From the NCBI RefSeq assembly GCF_013410945.1, contig NZ_JACCCH010000001.1, forward strand, positions 1,984,001-2,048,000: a DNA stretch of 64,000 bases, in the 5' to 3' direction. The translations under genes were made by a program, and so were the position numbers. The stretch is from Leifsonia sp. AK011. Its GTDB lineage: Bacteria; Actinomycetota; Actinomycetes; Actinomycetales; Microbacteriaceae. The notes beneath the pieces were generated by a model that ran no database searches, was not told the DNA's origin, and saw only the letters and a list, made by a program, of their open reading frames with translations. This document shows positions 9,603 through 19,289 of the stretch, piece after piece (positions within the stretch are counted from its first letter, which is position 1; the number at the start of each line of letters is the position of its first letter).

Positions 9603-10800
9603 CCTGTGACGACCGTGCTGTCACGAGGGGGTCGGGAATCGATGCGAGGTAGGCCTCGAGGTTGCGGCGAGTCTCGCCCACCGAGTCGCCGCCGAACTTC
9701 TCGAGCACCGAGTTGGCGAGCACGAGGGCGACCATCGCCTCGGCGACCACGCCGGCCGCCGGCACGGCACAGACATCGGAACGCTGGTGATGAGCATCGG
9801 CCGCCTGGCCCGTCGCCACGTCGATGGTCCGCAGTGCATGCGGCACGGTCGAAATCGGCTTCATCGCCGCACGAACGCGCAGCAGGGTGCCTGTGCTCAT
9901 GCCTCCCTCGGTGCCGCCTGCTCTATCGCTGAGGCGAGTGATGCCGTCGGGACCCATCACGAGCTCGTCGTGGGCCTCGGAGCCGCGGCGAGCCGCGGTC
10001 GCGAAGCCATCGCCGACCTCGACGCCCTTGATCGCCTGGATGCCCATGAGCGCTGCGGCGAGTTGCGAGTCGAGCCTGCGGTCCCAGTGCGTATAGGAAC
10101 CCAGACCCGGCGGTACTCCGTAGGCCAGGACCTCGACAACGCCGCCGAGCGTGTCACCGTCGTCGTGCGCTCGATCTACCTCAGCGACCATGGCGAGGGA
10201 GGTCGCAGGGTCGAAGCAGCGCAGGGGGTCGGCGTCGAGGCCCGCGACATCCGTGGGAGACGGCAGGGCTGCGCCGTCCGGGACCCTCACCGTGCCGATC
10301 GACAGCGTGTGGCTGAGGATCTGGATGCCGAGTTCCGCGAGGAAGCTGCGAGCGACGGCGCCGAGCGCAACCCTTGCAGCTGTCTCCCGGGCGCTTGCGC
10401 GCTCCAGGACGTTGCGCGCCTCGGGGAAGTCGTACTTCTGCATACCGACCAGATCGGCATGTCCCGGCCGGGGGCGCGTGAGCGCTGCTCCCCTGCCCTT
10501 CGGCAGGGTCTCGAGGTCAACGGGTGTTGCACTCATCACGTCGACCCAGCGGGGCCACTCCGTATTGCCGATGCGCAGCGCGACGGGGCTTCCCATGGTG
10601 GCTCCGAAGCGGACGCCACCCGAGATCGACAGCTCGTCCTGCTCGAACTTCATGCGGGCGCCACGCCCATACCCCAGGCTCCTGCGATGCAGGTCCTCCT
10701 GGATGGCCTCGGGCGATACCGGAACACCGGCGGGAAGACCCTCGAGGATCGCGACCAATTCGGGACCGTGGGACTCTCCGGCCGTCAACCAACGAAGCAT
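9595..10800 (-). CDS. aroC: Chorismate synthase
   Basis: Last step of the shikimate pathway: makes chorismate from EPSP using reduced FMN. The 401 aa sequence starts [23 protein letters not shown], the N-terminal signature with the catalytic histidine, and also has [27 protein letters not shown] and [15 protein letters not shown]. The length agrees with actinobacterial enzymes. It is separated from aroE by 57 bases without a clear terminator. Confidence 0.97.
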   Translation of the reverse strand: MLRWLTAGESHGPELVAILEGLPAGVPVSPEAIQEDLHRRSLGYGRGARMKFEQDELSISGGVRFGATMGSPVALRIGNTEWPRWVDVMSATPVDLETLPKGRGAALTRPRPGHADLVGMQKYDFPEARNVLERASARETAARVALGAVARSFLAELGIQILSHTLSIGTVRVPDGAALPSPTDVAGLDADPLRCFDPATSLAMVAEVDRAHDDGDTLGGVVEVLAYGVPPGLGSYTHWDRRLDSQLAAALMGIQAIKGVEVGDGFATAARRGSEAHDELVMGPDGITRLSDRAGGTEGGMSTGTLLRVRAAMKPISTVPHALRTIDVATGQAADAHHQRSDVCAVPAAGVVAEAMVALVLANSVLEKFGGDSVGETRRNLEAYLASIPDPLVTARSSQGE

Positions 10801-10857
10801 GAGTCAATCCTCCCATAAGCGACCCGACCGGTTTCGACACCAGCCGCGCTCATCACC

Positions 10858-11694
10858 TCAGGAGAGCGCGCCGCGCATCGCCGCGATTACGGCGGGCTCG
10901 TCGGGAAGTGCACGCTCGAGATCCCCGGAGACGAAGATCCTCACTTGACCCACCGCCTGATGAACCAGCAGGTCGTATCCGGAGATCACCCGTCCCCCTG
11001 TCTCGCCCCATGACGTGGCCAACTGAGTGGGCCACGGGTCGTAGGCAACGTCGAACAGAACGGATGCCTCACGCACAGCCTCCGGGAAGACGAGGTCGTT
11101 CCCGCCGCCCGGAACGGTCGAGATCACGGCATCCGGTATCCGCAGGGAGCGATCTGATACTCCCCACGCTCGCACGGTCACGTCGATGCCCTCGCGCTCA
11201 CCGAGTTCGGAGAGCCCAACCGCACGCTCGGGTGTGCGGGCGGAGACGAGAGCGCTCGAGGCACCCAACTCCACTGCCGCAACGAGCAGGGACGCAGCAG
11301 TCGCGCCCGCACCGAGGATGTGAACCGTGTCGAGCGATTGCACACCAGCCTCGCGGAACGCCTCGACAGCGCCACGCACGTCGGTGTTGAATCCGCGCAC
11401 GCCCTCCTCCGTCAGCAGAACCGTGTTCGCCGCCCCCACGCGGTCAACGAGCGGGTGACGCCAGTCGAGGAGCGGAAGGATGTCTCGTTTCAGCGGCATC
11501 GTCAGTGAGAGTCCGCGCCAGCTCTCGTCAAGGTGTGCAACAAACTCGGGGAGACGCTCGCCCGTCATCTCGATGGCGCTGTATTTCCACGGCAACCCGA
11601 GCGCGCGGTAGGCAGCGGACTGGATCGCCGGTGACAGGGAATGGTGGATCGGCGAGCCGAGAACGGCAAGCCTCGTGCGTCGCGAGCTAGCCAC
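10858..11694 (-). CDS. aroE: Shikimate dehydrogenase
   Basis: Reduces 3-dehydroshikimate to shikimate with NADPH, step four of the pathway. The 278 aa product opens with LAVLGSPIHHSLSPAIQSAAYRALGL, the substrate-binding signature, has LTMPLKRDILPLLD with the catalytic lysine, GFNTDVRGAVEAF with the catalytic aspartate, and the nucleotide loop LGAGATAASLLVAAVELG. It overlaps the mltG stop by 8 bases. Together with aroC, aroK, aroB and aroQ it gives steps 2-5 and 7; the DAHP synthase and aroA must lie elsewhere. Confidence 0.94.
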   Translation of the reverse strand: MASSRRTRLAVLGSPIHHSLSPAIQSAAYRALGLPWKYSAIEMTGERLPEFVAHLDESWRGLSLTMPLKRDILPLLDWRHPLVDRVGAANTVLLTEEGVRGFNTDVRGAVEAFREAGVQSLDTVHILGAGATAASLLVAAVELGASSALVSARTPERAVGLSELGEREGIDVTVRAWGVSDRSLRIPDAVISTVPGGGNDLVFPEAVREASVLFDVAYDPWPTQLATSWGETGGRVISGYDLLVHQAVGQVRIFVSGDLERALPDEPAVIAAMRGALS

Positions 11695-13123
11695 AGTAGG
11701 CGGCGTTCTCCTCGCTGGCCTGGCACCAATCCCGTAGCTGCTGCGCGGCGGCCTCGTGCTGATCGACCGTCTCGGAGAAGACGGTTTCCCCTGTCGCGAG
11801 GTTGATCGGCACGAAGAAGAGCCACGGACCGTCGGCGGGGTTCAGGGCAGCCGAGATCGCGTCGTCGCCGGGCAGACCGATCGGTCCGATCGGCAAGCCC
11901 GGGTTCGCGTAGGTGTTGTACGGGTTCGAGGCGTCCGCACGTTCGGCATCCGTCGTCCACACGGTGTGAAGATTTCCGGTTCCGTAGGCCACCGTGGCGT
12001 CGGACTCGAGATTGATCCCCTGGTCGATGCGGTTCTGGAAGACCCGCGCAACCTTGTAGAAGTCGTCGATGTTCCAGCCGGCCTCGCGCTGGATGATCGA
12101 TGCCTTCGTCAGCACCTCATGCCGCTGCTCCGGCGCGACACCGAATGCGTCGAGGTGCTCGAACATCGTGTTGACGAGCAACTGCAGGATCTCCTGCGCG
12201 CTCTCGCTCCCGCTGAGTTCGTATGTTGCGGGGAAGAGATAGCCCTCGAGCGACGGCGCTTCGGCGGGCACGCCATAGGCCGTGGGATCGGCGGCCGCGG
12301 CCTGGACCTCCTCGAGCGGAATGCCGGTCGTCTCGGCGATGATCTCGAGGGCGTCGGGCAGAACCGAACCCTCGGTGAGCAGCAGTTCGCTCGTGACCTT
12401 GTTGGCCGGGTCCTGCAGCGCGCTGACGGCGGACTCCGCGCTCATCTCCTCCTGGAGGCGCCAGTTGCCGGGGATGAACGAGACGTCCGGATTCTCGACG
12501 AGATAGTCGTACACGGCGTCGAACGTCATGGTGACGCCCGCCTCATGCAGCGTCTTCGCCACATCAGCGCCAATGTCACCCGAGCGCACGGGCACGATCA
12601 CCTCGACGCCGTTGCCCGCCGTCGTGTAGTCGTTCGGGAGCTGCCAACCCATGAGCTCGCGGATCTGCTCCTCGTAGTTCGCCCAGCCGTACGCTGCGAC
12701 ACCGCCCAGACCACCCACGATCAGGACGATCGGGAGCGTGATCCACAGCCAGAGGAGCCTGCGCTTGCGGGGAGGGCGCCCGTAGTTGCCGCTGTTGTCA
12801 CCGCGACGACCGCGACCAGAACCCCCGTCATCCGATCCGCCACCGCCACGACGTCGCCCCTCGGTCTCCCGCAGTGCGCGGCGACTGGAGGGCGCGGTCT
12901 GAACCGCAGCGGGAGCGGCCTGCGTGCCGAGCGACGATGCAGGGCCCTGCGAATCGGTGGGAGTCGTACCGGCGAACAGCGAGTTGAGGGGATCGGAACC
13001 CGGCGCCTGCGCCGTGACCGGTGTGGTGGCTGCGGGTGGCTGTGATACCGCGGGAGGCTGCTGCTGCGGCGCAACCGCCTCCTTGGGCTGGAAGATGTCC
13101 TCCCAGCTCGGTTCGTTGGCCAT
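11687..13123 (-). CDS. mltG: Endolytic murein transglycosylase (YceG family)
   Basis: Membrane-anchored lytic transglycosylase that cuts nascent peptidoglycan strands and sets glycan length. The 478 aa protein has a long cytosolic N-terminus rich in Pro, Gln and Ala (about residues 1-125), one membrane segment around LLWLWITLPIVLIVGGLGGVA, then a LysM-like part and the YceG domain with the catalytic TKASIIQREAG, where the glutamate acts. The motif NPYNTYANPGLPIGPIGLPG near the C-terminus is a strong family hallmark. The N-terminal extension is usual in actinobacteria. It shares one base with ruvX. Confidence 0.95.
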   Translation of the reverse strand: MANEPSWEDIFQPKEAVAPQQQPPAVSQPPAATTPVTAQAPGSDPLNSLFAGTTPTDSQGPASSLGTQAAPAAVQTAPSSRRALRETEGRRRGGGGSDDGGSGRGRRGDNSGNYGRPPRKRRLLWLWITLPIVLIVGGLGGVAAYGWANYEEQIRELMGWQLPNDYTTAGNGVEVIVPVRSGDIGADVAKTLHEAGVTMTFDAVYDYLVENPDVSFIPGNWRLQEEMSAESAVSALQDPANKVTSELLLTEGSVLPDALEIIAETTGIPLEEVQAAAADPTAYGVPAEAPSLEGYLFPATYELSGSESAQEILQLLVNTMFEHLDAFGVAPEQRHEVLTKASIIQREAGWNIDDFYKVARVFQNRIDQGINLESDATVAYGTGNLHTVWTTDAERADASNPYNTYANPGLPIGPIGLPGDDAISAALNPADGPWLFFVPINLATGETVFSETVDQHEAAAQQLRDWCQASEENAAYCG

Positions 13124-13584
13124 CAGGCTCCTTCGTCCGGGTCAATCAGGGCGCCGGGAGGCCGTTCGGCCGAGCGCTCCGAGTCGAGGGCGTGCTGAAG
13201 AATTATAACGGCGGCCACCTGGTCGACGACTGGGCGGAAGCTGCGACTACTCCGACCGGATGCTCGGAGCGCTGCGTGGGCCGACACCGTCGAAAGCCGT
13301 TCGTCCACCGTCCTGACCGGTGCGAGCCGCTCCGCTGCGAGAGCGTGAGCGAACGCCAGCGCGTCCTCGGTCGATGCCGTCTGGCGGCCCGACAACGCAA
13401 GCGGAAGCCCCACGATGATCTCGATGGCTTCGACCTCACGCACGATCTCGCCGAGACGCCTGAGGTCGCCATCTCCGCGCGGGATGGTCTCCACCGGCGT
13501 TGCGAGCATCCCGTGCAGGTCACTGCGCGCCACACCAATACGTGCGGTGCCGACGTCGACTCCGAGTCGCACGCCGGGACGCAT
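13123..13584 (-). CDS. ruvX: Holliday junction resolvase-like protein YqgF
   Basis: RNase H-fold nuclease of the YqgF/RuvX family, linked to 16S rRNA 5' end processing and possibly to Holliday junction resolution. The 153 aa product shows the first acidic motif GVDVGTARIGVARSD, then IIVGLPLALSG and VRTVDERLSTVSAHAALRASG with the family's DER motif. It sits between alaS (2 base gap) and mltG (1 base overlap), an order found in many actinobacteria and firmicutes. Confidence 0.93.
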   Translation of the reverse strand: MRPGVRLGVDVGTARIGVARSDLHGMLATPVETIPRGDGDLRRLGEIVREVEAIEIIVGLPLALSGRQTASTEDALAFAHALAAERLAPVRTVDERLSTVSAHAALRASGRSSRSFRPVVDQVAAVIILQHALDSERSAERPPGALIDPDEGA

Positions 13585-13586
13585 GC

Positions 13587-16238
13587 TCAGGAGACTCCAG
13601 CGATCACCGCATCGAGCGCAGCGGGGATTGCTGCGGCATCCGACCCGCCGCCCTGCGCGATGTCGTCCTTGCCACCACCGCCACCGCCGAGAACCCCAGC
13701 GGCCGCCTTGGCGAGAACGCCGGCGCGGATGCCAGCACCCCTGGCGCGCTCGTTGGTGGCAACGATCACGGCGGGCTTGCCACCGGCGACAGCGGCCAGC
13801 GCAACGACAGCCGGGGCGTCACCGAGCCGCTCACGAACACCCGTGACGAGCGACCTCAGGTCGTCGCTACTCGGGACCTCGCCGATGAACTCCGCGACCA
13901 CCCGCGTTGACCCGACAGTCTGCGCAGTCTCCACGAGTGCCGGAATTCGCTGGGCGAGCTGGCCCTGCTCGTACTGGGCGATCTTGCGCTCGGCTGCCTT
14001 GAGGTTCGCCACGAGCTCCGCGATCCGGTCGGGAAGCTGTTCACGCGGGGTCTTGAGACTCGACGTCAGCTCCGAGACGATCGCCCGCTCCGCGGCCAGG
14101 TCACGGAATGCATCGAGACCGACAAGGGACTCGATACGGCGGTTCGCCGAACCGACGGACGACTCGCTCACGAGGTTGATGAGACCGATTTCCGACGACC
14201 GCTCGACGTGGGTACCGGCACAGAGTTCGAGCGACCAGGGGCCACCGATCTCAACGACACGAACGGTGTCGCCGTACTTCTCGCCAAACAGCGCCATCGC
14301 TCCCAGCGCCTTCGCCTCGTCGAGGTTCATGATGCGGGTCGTGACCTCGAGATTGTCGCGCACGGCGTTGTTGGCGACCTCCTCGATCTCCGACTTCGTC
14401 GCGGGAGACAGCGCCTGGTTCCATGAGAAGTCGAGGCGCATGAAGCCCGCCTTGTTGTACGAACCTGACTGGTGGGCCTCCGGGCCAAGAATCTGGCGGA
14501 GCGCGGCGTGGATGAGATGGGTGGCGGAGTGCGCCTGGGTGGCACCACGGCGCCAGTCGGGGTCGACGAGCGTCGTTGCGGCGTCTCCCACGCCCACCTC
14601 GCCACTCGTGACCTGGACCTTGTGGCTGATGAGTCCCTTCACGGGGCGCTGCACATCGAGCACTTCGAGCTCGAAGCCCGAGCCGACGATCGTGCCGGCA
14701 TCCGCTTCCTGGCCACCGGACTCCGCATAGAGCGAGGTCTCGGCCAGGATGACCTCGGCGATCTGTCCTGCCGTCGCGCTCGACACCGACGCGCCATCGA
14801 CGATGAGGCCGAGGACCGTCGTATCTGTGGTGAGGTACTCGTATCCCGTGAACGCGGTCTCACCCTGCGCACGGAACTGGCTGTACACCGAGAGATCGGC
14901 CAGGTGCTGCTTGCGGGACTTGGCATCCTCCTTCGCGAGCGTGCGCTGACGGTGCATGAGCGCATCGAAAGCGTCCCGGTCGACCGAAAGGCCTGCCTCC
15001 TCGGCGATCTCAAGCGTCAGGTCGATCGGGAATCCGTAGGTGTCATGAAGCAGGAACGCGGTGTCGCTCGGCAGTTCCTTGTCGCCGGCCTGCTGTGTGC
15101 GAGCGACCGCGACGTCGAGAATGGTAGTGCCGCTCGCGAGTGTGCGGAGGAAGGTCTCCTCCTCGCCCAGCGCGAGACGCGAAATGCGGTCGTACTCCGT
15201 GGAGACCTCGGGGTACTGCGCCTTCATGGCGTCGCGCGAGGCGGGGAATAGCTCGGCGAACGTGGGTTCCTCGACACCGAGCAGTCGCATCGCCCGGACG
15301 GTGCGGCGCAGCAGACGGCGAAGGATGTATCCGCGGCCCTCGTTCGTCGGTGCGACCCCGTCGGACATGAGCATGAGGCTCGAGCGCACGTGGTCGGCGA
15401 TGACGCGCATCCGGACATCGTCGTCGTGGTTGTGGCCGTACTTGCGACCGGAGAGCTCTGCGGCCATGTCGAGCACGGGGCGAACCTGGTCGATCTCGTA
15501 GAAGTTCTCGACACCCTGCTTGATGAAGGCGACACGCTCCATGCCCATACCGGTGTCGATGTTCTTCTTGGGCAGTTCTCCGAGGATCTCGAAGTTCTTG
15601 CCCTGGCCCTCGCCACGGAGGTACTGCATGAAGACGAGGTTCCAGATCTCGACGTAGCGGTCGTCGTCGGTGGCGGGACCACCATCGACACCGTACTTCG
15701 GGCCGCGATCGAAGAAGATCTCCGAGCAGGGGCCGGCGGGACCCGGCTGGCCGGTCGACCAGTAGTTCGTGTCCATCTCCAGCCGCTGGATGCGCTCATC
15801 CTTCAGTCCGGCGACCTTCTTCCACAGGTCGATGGCCTCGTCGTCGTCCTTGTAGACGGTGACCCAGAGATCCTTCTCGTCGAAGCCCAGTCCCCCCTTG
15901 GACTCCTCGGACGTCAGCAACTCCCACGCGTAGGAGATCGCGCCCTCCTTGAAGTAGTCGCCGAAGGAGAAGTTGCCGTTCATCTGGAAGAACGTGCCGT
16001 GCCGAGGCGTCTTGCCGACCTCCTCGATGTCGAGGGTACGGATGCACTTCTGAACGCTCGTCGCGCGCGGGAACGGCGGCGGCACGAGGCCAGTCAGGTA
16101 CGGAACGAACGGCACCATTCCGGCGACGGTGAAGAGAAGCGTCGGGTCGTCGCTGACGAGCGAGGCCGAAGGAACGATGGTGTGGCCGCGGTCACCGAAA
16201 AAGGTCAGCCAGCGGTTCTGAATGTCGGCGGTCTGCAT
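13587..16238 (-). CDS. alaS: Alanine--tRNA ligase
   Basis: Charges tRNA-Ala and hydrolyses mischarged seryl- and glycyl-tRNA. The 883 aa length is normal. The catalytic core has the N-terminal NRWLTFFGDRGHTIVPSASL, RHGTFFQMNGNFSFGDYFK and MGMERV-type motifs; the editing domain has SATHLIHAALRQI and LELCAGTHVERS, supplying the zinc ligands; the C-terminal domain ends in a glycine-rich GGGGGGKDDIAQGGG, the C-Ala signature. No strong Shine-Dalgarno precedes the ATG. It heads alaS-ruvX-mltG-aroE. Confidence 0.98.
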   Translation of the reverse strand: MQTADIQNRWLTFFGDRGHTIVPSASLVSDDPTLLFTVAGMVPFVPYLTGLVPPPFPRATSVQKCIRTLDIEEVGKTPRHGTFFQMNGNFSFGDYFKEGAISYAWELLTSEESKGGLGFDEKDLWVTVYKDDDEAIDLWKKVAGLKDERIQRLEMDTNYWSTGQPGPAGPCSEIFFDRGPKYGVDGGPATDDDRYVEIWNLVFMQYLRGEGQGKNFEILGELPKKNIDTGMGMERVAFIKQGVENFYEIDQVRPVLDMAAELSGRKYGHNHDDDVRMRVIADHVRSSLMLMSDGVAPTNEGRGYILRRLLRRTVRAMRLLGVEEPTFAELFPASRDAMKAQYPEVSTEYDRISRLALGEEETFLRTLASGTTILDVAVARTQQAGDKELPSDTAFLLHDTYGFPIDLTLEIAEEAGLSVDRDAFDALMHRQRTLAKEDAKSRKQHLADLSVYSQFRAQGETAFTGYEYLTTDTTVLGLIVDGASVSSATAGQIAEVILAETSLYAESGGQEADAGTIVGSGFELEVLDVQRPVKGLISHKVQVTSGEVGVGDAATTLVDPDWRRGATQAHSATHLIHAALRQILGPEAHQSGSYNKAGFMRLDFSWNQALSPATKSEIEEVANNAVRDNLEVTTRIMNLDEAKALGAMALFGEKYGDTVRVVEIGGPWSLELCAGTHVERSSEIGLINLVSESSVGSANRRIESLVGLDAFRDLAAERAIVSELTSSLKTPREQLPDRIAELVANLKAAERKIAQYEQGQLAQRIPALVETAQTVGSTRVVAEFIGEVPSSDDLRSLVTGVRERLGDAPAVVALAAVAGGKPAVIVATNERARGAGIRAGVLAKAAAGVLGGGGGGKDDIAQGGGSDAAAIPAALDAVIAGVS

Positions 16239-16291
16239 GGGGTCCCGATTGTGTGTGTTCGGGGATTACCCCGGGGCGAGCGAATGAGCGG

Positions 16292-16516
16292 TTAGCGTGA
16301 GCGCTTGAGGTCGGCGATGGCGTCTTCGGCCTCGGCGACTGCGGCACGCAGCTCCGCCTCGCGCGCCTTGTAGCCGTCCACGACCGCGCTGCTGAACTCG
16401 CGCGCCTTCGAGTCGACGTCCTCGAAGAACTTTTTGCCCTCCGGCGTCTTGGAAACCTGGTGTGCGACGACGAAGCCGATGGCCACGCCCGCAAGAACGA
16501 GAAGTGCACCCTTCAT
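16292..16516 (-). CDS. Small membrane-anchored protein of unknown function
   Basis: A 74 aa protein with an N-terminal hydrophobic segment (MKGALLVLAGVAIGFVVAHQ) followed by a charged helix that could form a coiled coil (about residues 30-74). A GGAG Shine-Dalgarno sits 6 bases before the ATG. It resembles short YtxH-like or hypothetical actinobacterial proteins found next to DUF948 genes. Its place between DUF948 and alaS suggests co-expression but gives no function. Confidence 0.75.
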   Translation of the reverse strand: MKGALLVLAGVAIGFVVAHQVSKTPEGKKFFEDVDSKAREFSSAVVDGYKAREAELRAAVAEAEDAIADLKRSR

Positions 16517-16594
16517 GTGTTGCTCCCTAGAGATGAGGCAGGCCCTCTGGCCTGAAGCGGCAACGGTCGGATGACCGGATGAACCGTATCCAGC

Positions 16595-16972
16595 TTACTT
16601 CGTTCGAGGCGCCGACTTCCGGCTCGGGCGAAGGCCACCGATGGCCGCACGAACACCCGCCGAGAACCCCGCGATCTTGATCAGGGGGCCGCCCACGGTC
16701 GCGGCGAACAGCGCAACGAGGGATGACACGTTGCTCGTGGCCTCCTCGACGCTGCTGGTGATGGCATCCACCCTGGCGATCTGCTTGTTGGTCTCGCTGA
16801 TCGTGGTCGTCGCCTCCTCCAGCAGAGGCGTCACGTTGTCGCTGAGCTCCCGGATCGCCGTGCTCGTCTCGTCGAAGACGCGACCGAGCTTGATGAGCGG
16901 AACGGCGAGGAGGCCGACGAGGACCGCGAAGATCCCTGCGGCGATCAGGCCTGCAATGTCGCCACCGGTCAT
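16595..16972 (-). CDS. DUF948 domain-containing membrane protein
   Basis: A 125 aa protein with one N-terminal membrane segment (IAGLIAAGIFAVLVGLLAVPLIKLG) followed by a helical, coiled-coil-like stretch (about residues 30-85) with heptad-like Thr, Ile and Leu spacing, and a basic tail ending PSRKSAPRTK. This matches DUF948 (YoxC-like) proteins, whose role is unknown; some have been linked to general stress or chemotaxis-like topology. A GGAGAT Shine-Dalgarno precedes the ATG. It follows the rpsD terminator, so it likely has its own promoter or relies on readthrough. Confidence 0.8.
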   Translation of the reverse strand: MTGGDIAGLIAAGIFAVLVGLLAVPLIKLGRVFDETSTAIRELSDNVTPLLEEATTTISETNKQIARVDAITSSVEEATSNVSSLVALFAATVGGPLIKIAGFSAGVRAAIGGLRPSRKSAPRTK

Positions 16973-16992
16973 TGAAGATCTCCTTAAGACAC

Positions 16993-17020
16993 GAACGGGC
17001 CGCCCGAAGGCGACCCGTTC
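16993..17020 (-). terminator. Hairpin terminator after rpsD
   Basis: GAACGGG (16993-16999) pairs with CCCGTTC (17014-17020); inside it CGCC pairs with GGCG around a CGAA tetraloop. It lies 16 bases beyond the rpsD stop. There is no long T-run, as is common in high-GC actinobacteria. Confidence 0.6.
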
Positions 17021-17036
17021 AGCGTAGTACGAGGGA

Positions 17037-17666
17037 TTAGCGAGCTGCGTAGTACTCGACGACGAGCTGCACTTCGCAGGTCACGGGGACCTCGGCGCGC
17101 TTCGGGCGACGGACCAGGCGAGCCTGGAGCTTGTCGAGCTCGACCTCGAGGTAGGCCGGAACCTTCGGCAGGACGTCGGCGTGACCGCCGGCGGCCGCAA
17201 CCTGGAACGGCTCCATGCCTTCGCTCTTCTCCTTGACGTGGATGAGCTGGCCGGGCTTGACGCGGAACGACGGGCGGTCGACGAGCTGGCCGTCGACGAG
17301 GATGTGGCGGTGAACGACCATCTGGCGAGCCTGGGCGGTCGTGCGGGCGAATCCGGCACGGAGCACGAGGGCGTCGAGACGCATCTCGAGCTGCTCGACG
17401 AGGTTCTCACCGGTCAGACCGGCGGTCTTGCGAGCCTCCTCGAACTGGATGCGGAGCTGCTTCTCGCGGATGCCGTACTGCTCGCGCAGACGCTGCTTCT
17501 CGCGGAGACGAACGGCGTAGTCGCTGTCGGCCTTGCGCTTGGTGCGGCCGTGCTCGCCGGGAGCGTAGGGGCGCTTCTCAAGGTACTTCGCCGCCTTAGG
17601 CGTGAGCGCGATACCGAGAGCGCGGGAGAGACGGACCTTACGACGGTCCTGGGACTTCGTGGGCAT
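17037..17666 (-). CDS. rpsD: 30S ribosomal protein S4
   Basis: Primary 16S rRNA binding protein that starts assembly of the small-subunit body. I place the start at 17666, giving 209 aa beginning MPTKSQDRRKVRLSRALG, because the family starts here and AAAGG lies 7-8 bases upstream; the frame is open for a further 42 codons but that part has no family match. The S4 RNA-binding domain is at MRLDALVLRAGFARTTAQARQMVVHRHILVDG. The N-terminus lacks the cysteine cluster of zinc-containing S4. The gene stands apart from the main ribosomal protein operons. Confidence 0.97.
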   Translation of the reverse strand: MPTKSQDRRKVRLSRALGIALTPKAAKYLEKRPYAPGEHGRTKRKADSDYAVRLREKQRLREQYGIREKQLRIQFEEARKTAGLTGENLVEQLEMRLDALVLRAGFARTTAQARQMVVHRHILVDGQLVDRPSFRVKPGQLIHVKEKSEGMEPFQVAAAGGHADVLPKVPAYLEVELDKLQARLVRRPKRAEVPVTCEVQLVVEYYAAR

Positions 17667-17861
17667 ACTGGAGCCTTTCATCACATGGCCGCGACTATCA
17701 CGGCTCATGAACGTGCATCGCTCCCCCACTCGGAATCGGCGCGCACGTCGGGGCACTCCGCGAGTGAAGAGGGGGTGGGATGTGTCCGACATCCAGTCGA
17801 ACCCAGTAACCCTAGCAGAAACCGGGCTTCACCACGATCCGCGGAGCCACGATCCCCAGAG

Positions 17862-19193
17862 CTACGATCCACGCAGGATCGCGCGCAGCTTCTCCAGCCG
17901 CGCGGCGATGTCCCGCTCGTTGCCGTGGTTGGTGGGTGTGTAGTACTGCGTACCGACCAGTTCGTCAGGGAGGTACTGCTGCTCGGCAACTCCGAAGTCG
18001 GTGTCATGCGAGTAGATGTAGCCCTTGCCGTGGCCCAGTCGCTTGGCCCCGGGATAGTGCGCATCGCGGAGGTGGAGGGGCACCCTGCCGATACGGCCAG
18101 CCCTGACATCCGCTATCGCTTGATCGATCGCGAGGTACGAGGCGTTCGATTTCGGTGCGGTCGCCAGGTACACGACAGCCTCCGCGAGGGGTATTCGCCC
18201 CTCCGGCATCCCGATCAGCTGGACGGCATCCGCCGCGGCCATCGCTATGACGAGCGCCTGCGGATCGGCCATGCCGATGTCCTCGGCGGCACTGATAATG
18301 ACCCGCCGTGCGATGAACCGAGGGTCCTCGCCCGCCTCGATCATCCGGGCGAGGTAGTGCAGGGCAGCATCGACGTCCGACCCCCGCACGGACTTGATGA
18401 AAGCGCTGATGACGTCGTAGTGCTCGTCACCCTGCCTGTCGTAGCGCAAGAGTGCACGATCGACCGCGAGAGCCACGAGGTCGGCCGTGATCACCGGGGG
18501 TTCGTCACCCTCGCTCGAGGCCAGTGCGGTCTGGGCCGCGGCTTCGAGTGCGGTGAGCCCACGCCGCGCATCCCCGGACGACAGCCGGATGATCGCGGCG
18601 CGCGCCTCATCCTCGAGTTCGATACGTCCTTTGAGACCGCGTTCGTCGACGAGTGCACGATCGATGAGCAGGCCGAGATCGTTGTCGTCGAGCGTGTGCA
18701 GCGTGAGGAGGAGCGAGCGGGAGAGCAGCGGCGAGATCACGGAGAACGACGGGTTCTCGGTAGTGGCGGCGACCAGGATGACCCACCCGTTCTCGACGCC
18801 CGGCAGCAGCGCGTCCTGCTGCGCCTTGGTGAAACGGTGGATCTCGTCGAGGAACAGGACTGTCGAAACGCCGTAGAGATCTCGGGATGACAGGGCCTCC
18901 TCCATCACCTGGCGCACGTCGCGCACGCCAGCCGTGACGGCGGAGAGCTCCACGAACTTGCGTCCGGAGCTTGCAGCGATGGCCTTTGCCAGGGTCGTCT
19001 TGCCCGTTCCGGGTGGTCCCCACAGGATGATCGAGACGGAACCCTGCGAACTCGGGTCCTCCTTGGCGAGAGTCACGAGGGGGCTGCCGGGGCCGAGAAG
19101 ATGCTGCTGTCCGACCACCTCGTGGAGTGTTCGGGGGCGCATGCGCACCGCCAGCGGGGTGGCGCCGGAAAACAGGCCAGGCTGCGCATCCAT
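17862..19193 (-). CDS. rarA: Replication-associated recombination protein A (MgsA/WRNIP1-like AAA ATPase)
   Basis: AAA+ clamp-loader-like ATPase acting at stalled forks and single-strand gaps. I prefer the ATG at 19193 (443 aa, MDAQPGLFSGATPLAVRMRPRTL), which is the family N-terminus; the open frame extends 16 codons further. Walker A is WGPPGTGKTTLA, Walker B VLFLDEIHRFTKAQQD, and sensor 1 is in ATTENPSF; the C-terminal half has the MgsA tetramerisation region (AAADAVQLIGMPEGRIPLAEAVVYLATAPKSNAS). It is divergent from the peptidyl-prolyl isomerase gene. Confidence 0.95.
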   Translation of the reverse strand: MDAQPGLFSGATPLAVRMRPRTLHEVVGQQHLLGPGSPLVTLAKEDPSSQGSVSIILWGPPGTGKTTLAKAIAASSGRKFVELSAVTAGVRDVRQVMEEALSSRDLYGVSTVLFLDEIHRFTKAQQDALLPGVENGWVILVAATTENPSFSVISPLLSRSLLLTLHTLDDNDLGLLIDRALVDERGLKGRIELEDEARAAIIRLSSGDARRGLTALEAAAQTALASSEGDEPPVITADLVALAVDRALLRYDRQGDEHYDVISAFIKSVRGSDVDAALHYLARMIEAGEDPRFIARRVIISAAEDIGMADPQALVIAMAAADAVQLIGMPEGRIPLAEAVVYLATAPKSNASYLAIDQAIADVRAGRIGRVPLHLRDAHYPGAKRLGHGKGYIYSHDTDFGVAEQQYLPDELVGTQYYTPTNHGNERDIAARLEKLRAILRGS

Positions 19194-19226
19194 GTCGCAA
19201 TGGTAACCGCGACCCCCGACGCGGTT

Positions 19227-19256
19227 TTGCTCGGGCAACAACCATCGTCGTAAGGT
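19227..19256 (+). promoter_or_regulatory. Candidate sigma-A promoter for the peptidyl-prolyl isomerase gene
   Basis: A -35-like TTGCTC (19227-19232) and a -10-like TAAGGT (19251-19256) are separated by 18 bases in the rarA/ppi divergent gap, about 34 bases ahead of the GTG start. This is a pattern match only. Confidence 0.35.
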
Positions 19257-19289
19257 TCACTGGTCCCCTCATTGCGCCCAAGGAGCACC

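Noticed and set aside
17667-17792. 42-residue N-terminal extension of ribosomal protein S4
   Set aside because: S4 begins at MPTKSQ with an AAAGG site; the upstream codons show no conservation with the family.
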